A stretch of 12,168 nucleotides of DNA from XYD2-FULL-39-9 sp964363685 (GTDB lineage Bacteria > Patescibacteriota > Patescibacteriia > Magasanikbacterales > GWA2-37-8): the NCBI GenBank assembly GCA_964363685.1, contig CAYIJG010000027.1, positions 1 to 12,168 on the forward strand, in the 5' to 3' direction. Positions 1-5,576 of this stretch are shown piece by piece. The first letter of the stretch is position 1; the number at the start of each line of letters is the position of its first letter. Under the pieces are notes generated by a model. The model did no database searches, was not told the origin of the DNA, and saw only the letters and a list, made by a program, of their open reading frames with translations. A program made the position numbers and the translations under genes.

Positions 1-1
1 G

Positions 2-421
2 GCCGTCCTCTTGGTCGGCGGTGGTCTGGCCTGGGCCCTCGACAACGACGGCAAGACCAAGATCGAGGTCGAGGAGACCGCGAAGGAGCAGGCGGCCCGC
101 AAGTTCTGCGAGGCCACCTACCCCTGCCCGTCGCAGCCGCCGCTGGTCGTGCGGAAGAAGGTCGTCCGCCGCCCCGCCGCCCCGCCGTCGGTCGTCGTCG
201 TCAACAACGACAACGGGCGCATGGACGGGATGGACCGCCGGATGGACGGCATCGATCGCCGGCTCGATGCGCACGACGGCCTGCTCAACGGTCTCCGGGT
301 GGACGTCGACGGCCTCAAGGCCAGCGACCTGCCCGGTGCCGTGCCGTCGCCCAACCCGGGCGTCACGGCCACGTACGAGTACCGGCAGGATCGGGGGCGG
401 CGCCCCCGGCCGTCCAACTGA
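2..421 (+). CDS. Partial exported coiled-coil protein, GC-rich cassette gene 1
   Basis: The reading frame is open to the left edge and stops at TGA 419-421, so the true start lies upstream; about 139 residues are visible. The first residues (AVLLVGGGLAWAL) look like the end of a signal peptide or membrane anchor. A basic, Pro-rich stretch (RKKVVRRPAAPP) and a Val run follow, then a repeated MDGMDRR/MDGIDRR/LDAHDG segment with heptad-like spacing that should form a coiled coil, and a Pro/Arg-rich tail. I do not recognise a family. Codon third positions are almost all G or C, unlike the AT-rich genes right of 4770. The gene is followed within 10 bases by the first structured trailer RNA. Being an open exported frame in series with three similar genes supports it as real; its role is unknown. 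Confidence 0.6.
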   Translation, partial: AVLLVGGGLAWALDNDGKTKIEVEETAKEQAARKFCEATYPCPSQPPLVVRKKVVRRPAAPPSVVVVNNDNGRMDGMDRRMDGIDRRLDAHDGLLNGLRVDVDGLKASDLPGAVPSPNPGVTATYEYRQDRGRRPRPSN

Positions 422-425
422 CACA

Positions 426-805
426 CACAGCCGGCACCGCCGCCGCCGGCTACCAACGGGAGCGCCGTGCTCCCTTCCGCGACTGCCCCGTTGAGGTAAC
501 TCTCGACGCGGGCGGCGACAGATTCTGCGGAATTACGATTCCGGCGGGCGATCACGGTGATCGCCCTGCCCATTTATCCTTTTACTTAGATACAAATAGT
601 GCATTTGTAGGAGGATGATAGGTTACAATAGTTCTTTACAATAAATAGATAGAAAATAGAAAAGAAACAAAAAACACTTTCTGCTCGGACTCAGTATATA
701 TTAAGATAATTAAATATATATATATATTAAGTCTGAGTAGGAAGAAGTAAATTTCTATTTTGCAACAGCCCGGGGAAAGTACCCTTGGCTGTAGATCTGT
801 CTCCG
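426..805 (+). ncRNA. Structured intergenic RNA candidate, copy 1 (trailer plus leader)
   Basis: This fills the gap between the first two GC-rich genes. Trailer half: stem AGCCGGC/GCCGGCT (429-435 with 445-451); GGGAGC/GCTCCC (458-463 with 469-474); GUUGAG/CUCGAC (490-495 with 502-507); CGGAAU-UACG-AUUCCG (528-543, a UNCG loop); GGGCGAUCA/UGAUCGCCC (546-554 with 558-566); then an AT-rich stem UAUCCUUUUAC/GUAGGAGGAUG (575-585 with 607-617). An A-rich linker follows. Leader half: a 15-bp stem at 677-691 with 730-744, and ACAGCC/GGCUGU (765-770 with 787-792) enclosing GGG/CCC. Mismatched columns are G-U in plus-strand RNA and would be A-C on the other strand. Boundaries are set by similarity to copies 2 and 3. 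The RNA family is not recognised; it could be one RNA or a 3' UTR next to a 5' UTR. Confidence 0.75.
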
Positions 806-860
806 AGTTGGGTTGCCACCATGGCTACCCGCTCATTCCCGTCTCGCGGAGGACTCGATC

Positions 861-1691
861 ATGTCGCAGCACGTCACCAAGCCCCGTTACACCTTCGTTA
901 GCAGCATGTTGCTGCTGACGGCCTTGATCGCAGGCCCCGCGATCTTCACGAAGGCTCAGGCCCAGCCCACCGTCAAGGTGGAGAACGTGAGCGACGCCAA
1001 CGCCCTGCCCCCGCCGACCGTCCAGATCGACCAGTGCGCGCCCGGCCAGCCGGCGACCACGGTGGACTTCAACACCGAGGACGTGCCGGAGAACGGCCGT
1101 GTCACCGCGCGCGGGGTGCAGACCCGGGGCCTCCACTTGTGGGAGCACGAATCCACCCACGCGGAGGCCCCCGCCGCGGCTCCTCAAACCCCGTCGGTCG
1201 CGCCCGCCCCGACTCCGCCATCCGTCACTCTCAAGGTGCTGAAGCAGTGGGAGTTCGGCCTCAACGCCGAACTCGCGACCCTCCGTCATCCGGACTTCGA
1301 TCGCACGGTCTACGCGGTCGGGGCGCACCTGGGGTTCAACCCCGGGAAGAATGATGTCCAGATCACCGGCGCGATCGGCGGATGCTCGGTCTCCCACTCG
1401 TGGGATGACCTGGCACTCACCGCCAACCTGCGCTACGTCCGTCATCTCTCGAGCAGCGTGGGGATGGGCGTCGGGTTCCGCGGGCTCACCTGCTACGACC
1501 TGCGGGCGGACAACGAGGTCAACCAGACCATCTACGCCTTCGGACCCGAGGTGGTCGGCCAGGTGGGCGACAACTTCACGTTCGGCGTCGGCTTCGACTC
1601 CTTTTCCCGCTTCCGGGACGAGCAGAAGAGGCAGATGGACTGGGCCGTCATCGCCTTCATGGAGGGGGATGCTTCCCTGCTGAAGTTCTGA
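861..1691 (+). CDS. Secreted beta-strand-rich protein, GC-rich cassette gene 2
   Basis: The product has 276 residues. I chose the ATG at 861 because GGAGG (848-852) lies 8 nt upstream and it gives a clean signal peptide: basic start, hydrophobic core VSSMLLLTALIAGPAIF, and an AQA cleavage site near residue 34. An in-frame ATG at 813 would bury the signal. Residues 35-145 are low-complexity and Pro/Ala-rich (linker). Residues 145-276 alternate polar and hydrophobic residues in strands ending on aromatics (for example WEFGLNAEL, YAVGAHLGF, MGVGFRGL, FTFGVGFDSF), which resembles a small outer-membrane beta-barrel. A barrel would be surprising in a Patescibacterium, which lacks a classical outer membrane, and would suit a Gram-negative donor. 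GC-rich codons. It sits between structured RNA copies 1 and 2. Barrel assignment is inference. Confidence 0.75.
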   Translation: MSQHVTKPRYTFVSSMLLLTALIAGPAIFTKAQAQPTVKVENVSDANALPPPTVQIDQCAPGQPATTVDFNTEDVPENGRVTARGVQTRGLHLWEHESTHAEAPAAAPQTPSVAPAPTPPSVTLKVLKQWEFGLNAELATLRHPDFDRTVYAVGAHLGFNPGKNDVQITGAIGGCSVSHSWDDLALTANLRYVRHLSSSVGMGVGFRGLTCYDLRADNEVNQTIYAFGPEVVGQVGDNFTFGVGFDSFSRFRDEQKRQMDWAVIAFMEGDASLLKF

Positions 1692-1696
1692 TCACA

Positions 1697-2000
1697 TCGG
1701 GAGCAGCATGCTCCCTTCCGCGTTCGTTCGCACGAGGCAACCCCTCGCGCGAGCGGCGACCGTTCTGCGGAATTTCGATTCCGGCTCGGCGACTACGAGT
1801 CGCCGGCCCATTTATCTTCTTACTTAAATAGATTATATTGAAGTAGGAGGATAATAGGCTACATAGCTCTTTGAAAAAATAAAGACACACTTTCTATTCG
1901 GACCTAGTATAGTTATAAAATTATATTAAGTCCGGATAGGAAGTTTTTTCGTTTCAAACAGCCTGGGGAAAATATCCTTTTGGCTGTAGACCTGTCCCGA
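1697..2000 (+). ncRNA. Structured intergenic RNA candidate, copy 2 (trailer plus leader)
   Basis: Same order of helices as copy 1, begun 8 nt after the stop of gene 2. Trailer: GGGAGC/GCUCCC (1699-1704 with 1710-1715); a long arm CGUUCGUUCGC/GCGAGCGGCG (1721-1731 with 1749-1758, one bulged U) capped by CGAGG/CCUCG (1733-1737 with 1743-1747); CGGAAU-UUCG-AUUCCG (1768-1783); CGGCGACU/AGUCGCCG (1787-1794 with 1798-1805); AT-rich stem 1813-1823 with 1843-1853. Leader: 14-bp stem 1890-1903 with 1930-1943; ACAGCC/GGCUGU (1958-1963 with 1982-1987) followed by GUAGACCUGUC, as in copy 1. Compared with copies 1 and 3, U1728-A1752 replaces C-G, C1787-G1805 replaces G-C, C1793-G1799 replaces U-A, and U1897-A1936 replaces C-G, so pairing is kept while sequence changes. 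Confidence 0.78.
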
Positions 2001-2056
2001 GTCGCTGGCCACATCGGCTGTCGATTCATTTCCACCCATCGCGTGAGGTCTCTGGT

Positions 2057-3358
2057 ATGATGCTCCGAACCCTCTCCCGCTACATCCACGCTGCCGTTGT
2101 GGCAGCAGGCCTCGCCATGGGGATCATGGCTTGCGACGTGAAGGACGACGACCACCCGATCGAGGAGGCCGACGCCGGCAACGTCGAGCCCGACGCCGGA
2201 ACGCCCGACGCCGCGCCGGCCGTGGCCACCATCGACACCTTCACGGCGACTCCCGCGTCCTGCGCTTCGGCCCCCTGCAACAGCACCCTGAGCTGGACGA
2301 CCTCCAACTTCAGCGGTGTCTGCCACGGGGACTGGATCGCGGCCAACGTGGATCTCGCGGTGGACGGTGACTACGGTGTCACCACGTCGATGACGCGCAA
2401 CTACGTCCTGACCTGCGGCACGCTGACGCGCTCCACCTCGATCACGGTGGGGACGCCGGCCGTGGATCACACGCCGCTGGCGCAGAACGACACCGCCAGC
2501 ACCGCGTTCAACACCGCCATCGAGATCGACGTCCTGGCCAACGACACCGGCAAGGAGGATGCGCCCTTGACGCTGACCTTGACCGACCCGCCTCACGGCG
2601 TGGTCTCGGTCACCGCCAGCAACAAGGTGCTCTACACCCCCGACACCGGCTACAGCGGCCCCGACTCGTTCACGTACATGGTGCGCGACGCGGACGGTGA
2701 CACGTCGAGCGCGACTGTCGCGATGACGGTCAACAACGCCCAGGTGATCGTGGCCTGCACCACCAACGCGCAGTGCAACCAGGCGGCGCCGTTGCCTGTG
2801 TTCCCCGCCATCCAGGGCGTCTGCGTCCCCGCGACGCCGCAGACCCCGCAGCACTGCGAATGGCACACGGAAGAGTGTGACCAGACCCACGGCGTCCCGG
2901 GTTCCGGCAGCGTGTACATCACCCCCTGGGGCACGCACGGCCCCGCCCCCGACGTGGAGATGCCCACCGTCGCGGCCAACCCCGGCACGCTCCAGTACAT
3001 GGGCTACCGTGCGTGCTCGGCTCGCGCCTTCGACGCGCAGTGGGGTGTGAAGCCGATCTGCGGGCACTTCCACATGTGGAAGTTGTCCACTCGCCGGCCG
3101 TTCATGGACACGATGGAGCGCTGGATCTTGGGGCAGTCGCACCCCACCACGGACTGCTTCATCTCCATCACGCACGACGCCCAGAACATGGTCCGCTATG
3201 TTCCGCTGGCCAGGATGACCATCAAGGAACGGGTGCTCGAGATGGCGACGCGGCCGGCCGGGCGCGTGGTGGTCTTCCCGTCCGAGGCCGAGATGGAGCG
3301 GCAGAAGGCCGTGGCCATCCAGGCGCTGATCGCCTCCGAGGCGATGGCGCCGAACTAG
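2057..3358 (+). CDS. Lipoprotein with Ig-like and cadherin-like domains, GC-rich cassette gene 3
   Basis: The product has 433 residues. The start has GAGG (2045-2048) upstream; the adjacent ATG at 2060 is an alternative. Residues 1-26 form a lipoprotein signal with lipobox IMAC, Cys26 being the predicted lipidated residue. Residues 27-55 are an Asp/Ala-rich linker (DAGNVEPDAGTPDAAPA) typical of Myxococcota lipoproteins. Residues 56-137 look like an Ig-like domain (IDTFTATPASC, STLSWTT, YVLTC) with a Cys pair. Residues 140-226 resemble a cadherin-like/Big_9 repeat (NDTAS, VLANDTG, LYTPDTGYSGPDSFTYMVRD). The remaining ~200 residues are Cys-rich at first (CTTNAQC, CVPATP, CEWHTEEC) and end in a charged helical segment; no enzyme is recognised. 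Adhesion or binding at the cell surface is an inference from the domain types. GC-rich codons; flanked by RNA copies 2 and 3. Confidence 0.85.
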   Translation: MMLRTLSRYIHAAVVAAGLAMGIMACDVKDDDHPIEEADAGNVEPDAGTPDAAPAVATIDTFTATPASCASAPCNSTLSWTTSNFSGVCHGDWIAANVDLAVDGDYGVTTSMTRNYVLTCGTLTRSTSITVGTPAVDHTPLAQNDTASTAFNTAIEIDVLANDTGKEDAPLTLTLTDPPHGVVSVTASNKVLYTPDTGYSGPDSFTYMVRDADGDTSSATVAMTVNNAQVIVACTTNAQCNQAAPLPVFPAIQGVCVPATPQTPQHCEWHTEECDQTHGVPGSGSVYITPWGTHGPAPDVEMPTVAANPGTLQYMGYRACSARAFDAQWGVKPICGHFHMWKLSTRRPFMDTMERWILGQSHPTTDCFISITHDAQNMVRYVPLARMTIKERVLEMATRPAGRVVVFPSEAEMERQKAVAIQALIASEAMAPN

Positions 3359-3360
3359 TC

Positions 3361-3392
3361 GTCGCCAGGCGACCCCGCACGTTCGGGTCGCC
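3361..3392 (+). other. Mutually exclusive hairpins just after gene 3
   Basis: Two nucleotides after the TAG of gene 3, GGCGACCC (3368-3375) can pair with GGGTCGCC (3385-3392) across a 9-nt loop. The same GCGAC (3369-3373) can instead pair with GTCGC (3361-3365) across CAG. The 8-bp form is clearly the stronger. There is no T-run, so it is not a classical intrinsic terminator. It is absent from the gaps after genes 1 and 2, and may be a gene-specific 3' UTR addition. Confidence 0.45.
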
Positions 3393-3775
3393 ACACAGCC
3401 GGCATCGGCGCCGCCAGCTGCTACACGGGAGCGCGATGCTCCCTTCCGCGTTCGCCCGCCCGAGGTAACCCCTCGACGCGGGCGACGACAGTCTGCGCGG
3501 AATTACGATTCCGATCGGCGATCATCGCGATCGCCGACCCATTTATCTTCTTACATAAACATAGTGTAGGAAGATAATAGGTTAAAACAGTTATTTACAA
3601 AACAATAAATAAAAAACAAAATAGTCAAAAAATAAACGAAATGCTATACTGAATGTATAGCATTTTAAGAAAGTTATAGTTTTGGTTTTTATATTTTTCG
3701 TTCTAAATTTAAAAAAGAATTTTTCTTTCTTAGATTTAGGGCGGCAAGTGCCCCCGAACTTGGCGCAAGCCTTGG
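3393..3775 (+). ncRNA. Structured intergenic RNA candidate, copy 3 (standard trailer, divergent leader)
   Basis: The trailer half matches copies 1 and 2: ACAGCCGGCA opening as in copy 1; GGGAGC/GCUCCC (3427-3432 with 3438-3443); arm CGUUCGCCCGC/GCGGGCGACG (3449-3459 with 3478-3487) capped by CGAGG/CCUCG (3461-3465 with 3471-3475); CGGAAU-UACG-AUUCCG (3498-3513); CGGCGAUC/GAUCGCCG (3516-3523 with 3529-3536); AT-rich stem 3544-3554 with 3566-3576, pairing over 11 positions with one G-U. After an A-rich linker the leader half differs from copies 1 and 2: a perfect 11-bp stem AAATGCTATAC/GTATAGCATTT (3639-3649 with 3655-3665), a weaker pairing of CTAAATTT with AGATTTAG, a GGGC/GCCC hairpin near 3740-3755, and GGC-GCAA-GCC with a GNRA loop near 3762-3772. 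The ACAGCC/GGCUGU module is missing. So the two halves vary independently. Confidence 0.75.
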
Positions 3776-3812
3776 ATCAATGATTCTTAGTTCACTGCCC
3801 AAGGAGGGCCAA

Positions 3813-4688
3813 ATGTCGCGTGCACCACTCATTCTCACTTTCGTGTTCGTGGCCGCTTGCAGATTCAGCCCAGGCGGTCACCTGGCTGGTGACGACGATG
3901 TGGCCATGGACGCCACCACCGAGACCGACGCCAACGATGGCGACGGTGGTACCGACGGCAACGTGACCGACGCTTCGACGGACGGTTCCGTCGACGCTAC
4001 CGTCGCGTTCTCGATGGACTTCAAGTCGCCCGAGATACAGGCTCCGTTCGACAGCCGGAACCTGCATGCTGACCCCGACTCCGTCCCTGACCCTGCCCAC
4101 CAGGCCACCCTCAGGTACAAGGCGACTGGCGCCCAGAGCTGCACGGCCGTGGCGATCAACGCCCTCGGCACCAGCATCGGTGACTGGGGAGGAGATCTGC
4201 AGCTGCTCAACTGTCCGCAGGATCCGGAAGGATTCTGCGATCAGATCGTCAGCCTGCATGAGGGGTGTACGACCTACACCCTGCAGTGTCGAGACCAGGA
4301 CGGCAACGACCACGGTCTGAACCTCTTGGCCTGCGCGATGTTCCTGGAGGTTGTTCCCCCCTTCACCTGGAACGCTCCAAGGGTGGTTGCCAACGGCTGC
4401 TCCGGCATCGTTATTCCACAACAGGTCGGTGGAGGACTGACCAACAACGCCACCTACGGAACAGGAGGCACTTTCTCCGATGCCCAGTGGCATCCGGGGG
4501 CAACTTCACGCCAGGGATTCAGCTGCGGGCCCATCCTCGACAACCAGAACCCACCGCAGCCCATCCTCGACGAGCAGGGGAATCAGGCCTACTACCGCGC
4601 CGTGATCAACTTCGTCGTCATGATGAAGGGATCCCCGCCGTGGCTCAAGCAGCTGATCAAGGAGTTGGGATTCGAAGTCCTCGACTAG
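3813..4688 (+). CDS. Lipoprotein with Ig-like domain, GC-rich cassette gene 4
   Basis: The product has 291 residues from the ATG at 3813, chosen because GGAGG (3803-3807) lies 5 nt upstream and because it gives a short lipoprotein signal ending in VAAC with Cys16 as the predicted lipidated residue. An in-frame ATG at 3780 would add 11 residues and has no ribosome site. Residues 20-63 are an Asp/Thr/Gly-rich linker (DDDVAMDATTETDANDGDGG). Residues 65-180 look like an Ig-like domain related to the first domain of gene 3: ATLRYKATGAQSC, later TTYTLQCRDQDGN, with Cys at about 110, 134, 142, 152 and 159. Residues 181-291 are of unknown fold, with two Cys (196, 238), tandem NPPQPILDEQG-like text and a basic amphipathic C-terminus. 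A surface or shed binding protein is plausible; no enzyme motif is seen. It is the only cassette with a non-standard leader and trailer. Confidence 0.82.
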   Translation: MSRAPLILTFVFVAACRFSPGGHLAGDDDVAMDATTETDANDGDGGTDGNVTDASTDGSVDATVAFSMDFKSPEIQAPFDSRNLHADPDSVPDPAHQATLRYKATGAQSCTAVAINALGTSIGDWGGDLQLLNCPQDPEGFCDQIVSLHEGCTTYTLQCRDQDGNDHGLNLLACAMFLEVVPPFTWNAPRVVANGCSGIVIPQQVGGGLTNNATYGTGGTFSDAQWHPGATSRQGFSCGPILDNQNPPQPILDEQGNQAYYRAVINFVVMMKGSPPWLKQLIKELGFEVLD

Positions 4689-4697
4689 TTCGAGGCA

Positions 4698-4758
4698 GGG
4701 GAAGATGTCGCCTGGCTAGCGACGCCTACGTGGGCGTCCGGCCCACGCGCTCTTCCTC
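4698..4758 (+). ncRNA. Three-way-junction trailer after gene 4
   Basis: Ten bases after the TAG of gene 4, GGGGAAGA (4698-4705) pairs with TCTTCCTC (4751-4758) around two arms: GTCGC/GCGAC (4707-4711 with 4719-4723) and CGTGGGC/GCCCACG (4729-4735 with 4741-4747, 5-nt loop). The non-Watson-Crick positions are G-U in plus-strand RNA. Immediately afterwards the sequence turns AT-rich (TTTAAAATCTTTC), as it does after the trailers of genes 1-3. It shares position and composition but not sequence with those trailers, so it looks like an alternative trailer type. No T-run follows directly; a role as terminator or RNA end-protection is open. Confidence 0.55.
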
Positions 4759-4808
4759 CAGTCAGCCGTTTAAAATCTTTCTATTTGTATTTATTATTTT
4801 TTCTTAGC

Positions 4809-4894
4809 GTCATTCCCGCGAATGCGGGAATCCAGATTATTTATTACGTGGATTCCCGATCAAGCCTGCCTGCGGTAGGCAGGTCGGGAATGAC
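4809..4894. repeat. REP/MITE-like palindromic repeat
   Basis: An 86-bp unit is bounded by the inverted repeat GTCATTCCCG (4809-4818) and CGGGAATGAC (4885-4894). Inside are ATTCCCGC/GCGGGAAT (4812-4819 with 4824-4831, GAAT loop) and CCTGCCT/AGGCAGG (4865-4871 with 4877-4883). This type of CATTCCCGC repeat is widespread in bacterial genomes and the CCTGCCT-GCGGT-AGGCAGG arm is a familiar CPR repeat. It marks the shift from the GC-rich cassettes to the AT-rich genome. It encodes the usual spurious peptide VIPANAGIQ and is not a gene. Confidence 0.85.
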
Positions 4895-4906
4895 AACGCG
4901 AAGTAA

Positions 4907-4940
4907 AGCAGTAAATAAAAATAGACAGATTTATCTGCCT
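4907..4940 (-). terminator. Possible minus-strand intrinsic terminator
   Basis: Read on the minus strand, AGGCAGA-TAAA-TCTGTCT (4940-4923) forms a 7-bp stem with one G-U pair and is followed by ATTTTTATTT. The G-U is an A-C mismatch on the plus strand, so the minus direction is favoured. It could end transcripts coming from the DUF559 gene if they pass the hairpin at 4951-5018. Confidence 0.45.
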
Positions 4941-4950
4941 AACAAAAAAT

Positions 4951-5018
4951 ACCACCCGATTACCCGAATAAATAATGCAAATTACTTTTTTAGGTGACTC
5001 TCTCTGGGTGGTTTTTTT
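4951..5018. terminator. Bidirectional terminator-like hairpin with long loop
   Basis: ACCACCC (4951-4957) pairs with GGGTGGT (5006-5012) and is followed on the plus strand by TTTTTTTG. On the minus strand the same arms are followed by ATTTTTTGTT. The 48-nt loop is longer than in a standard intrinsic terminator and may hold further structure. Position fits the end of the DUF559 transcript on the minus strand and of any plus-strand transcript running out of the GC-rich region. Confidence 0.5.
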
Positions 5019-5035
5019 GTTTTTTGCGACTGTTT

Positions 5036-5071
5036 GTCCTCCCCTTAAGAAGGGGAGGTGAAGGAGGGGTC
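5036..5071. repeat. Left inverted repeat of the DUF559 unit
   Basis: GTCCTCCCCTTAAGAAGGGG and the following AGGTGAAGGAGGGGTC match, in opposite orientation, the sequence at 5474-5509 apart from a few C/T or G/A changes. It holds an internal palindrome CCCCTTAAGAAGGGG. Repeats of this CCTCC-TTAAG-GGAGG type often sit beside DUF559 genes in many bacteria. Confidence 0.8.
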
Positions 5072-5077
5072 TTATTG

Positions 5078-5467
5078 CTATTCTCGTCTTGTATAAATAT
5101 TACTTCTACTTAATTCATTACAAGTTTGATAAATATCTTCAAGCACTTGATTGATTGTTTTAAAAACTTCTTCAGAAGAATATCTTTTTACTATTATACC
5201 TAAATTTTCTAAGTATTTTTGTTTTACTAAATCTTTTTCGTATACTCCTATGTCAGAATGAGTCAGGCCATCAATTTCTATTGCAAAGCGTAAGCTCGGA
5301 CAATAGAAATCGATAATAAATTTTCCAATTCCATATTGCCTCCTAAACTTAAAGCCTAGTTGGTTGCCTTTGATATTTTTCCATAACACTGTTTCGCTTT
5401 TTGTCATGTTTGCGCGTAGATTTTTTCGGAAGTTTTTATTTGAAGACTTATTGTAAATAATAGTCAT
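5078..5467 (-). CDS. DUF559 family endonuclease-fold protein
   Basis: The product has 129 residues, normal for the stand-alone DUF559 (PF04480) family of PD-(D/E)XK-like nucleases, related to very-short-patch-repair-type enzymes. Visible family features: the N-terminal MTKSETVLWKNIKGNQLGFK (Glu25 in the conserved helix), FRRQYGIGKFIIDFYC with Asp53, and FAIEIDG with Glu64 and Asp66, which form the likely metal-binding active site. No key residue appears lost, so the gene looks intact. The true biochemical role of the family is unsettled. It has AT-rich codons like its right-hand neighbours and lies exactly between two inverted copies of a 36-bp repeat, with 6 bp on each side, suggesting gene and repeats move or spread as one unit. 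The start ATG at 5465-5467 follows the right repeat directly. Confidence 0.9.
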   Translation of the reverse strand: MTIIYNKSSNKNFRKNLRANMTKSETVLWKNIKGNQLGFKFRRQYGIGKFIIDFYCPSLRFAIEIDGLTHSDIGVYEKDLVKQKYLENLGIIVKRYSSEEVFKTINQVLEDIYQTCNELSRSNIYTRRE

Positions 5468-5473
5468 AACTTT

Positions 5474-5509
5474 GACCTCCCCTCACCCCTCCTTCTTAAG
5501 GAGGGGACA
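5474..5509. repeat. Right inverted repeat of the DUF559 unit
   Basis: GACCTCCCCTCACCCCTCCT followed by TCTTAAGGAGGGGACA is the inverted partner of 5036-5071. The remaining stretch up to 5576 shows no further structure or gene that I can support. Confidence 0.8.
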
Positions 5510-5576
5510 ATCTCGTCTTATCTCTTTAGTTGGCAATGTCTTTAGTATTTGTATTTTAGAATTTAGTGCTTATCGT

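Noticed and set aside
692..729. TA-rich run as a microsatellite or origin
   Set aside because: It is the loop of the 677-744 leader stem and is replaced by other AT-rich sequence in copy 2; no other origin feature is present.
813..860. Upstream start for gene 2
   Set aside because: It would bury the signal peptide, whereas GGAGG sits correctly before the ATG at 861.
1913..3394. Long minus-strand open frame (493 codons) antisense to gene 3
   Set aside because: It is a by-product of GC-rich codons on the plus strand: Arg/Gly/His-rich with no domain, no ribosome site, and it runs across the structured RNA region.
426..3775. Gap elements as integron attC sites
   Set aside because: No paired GTTRRRY/RYYYAAC core sites, no integrase in view, and wobble pattern plus UNCG loops favour RNA over folded single-stranded DNA.
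426..3775. Gap elements as group I or group II introns
   Set aside because: They lie between complete genes, not inside them, and I find no group II domain V or group I core sequence.
4785..4997. 70-codon plus-strand open frame with VIPANAGIQ
   Set aside because: This peptide is the standard translation of the CATTCCCGC palindromic repeat at 4809-4894; not a gene.
4951..5018. T-box leader because of GGGTGG before a T-run
   Set aside because: No T-box antiterminator consensus with ACCGCG, no specifier stem, and no aminoacyl-tRNA synthetase or amino-acid gene follows.
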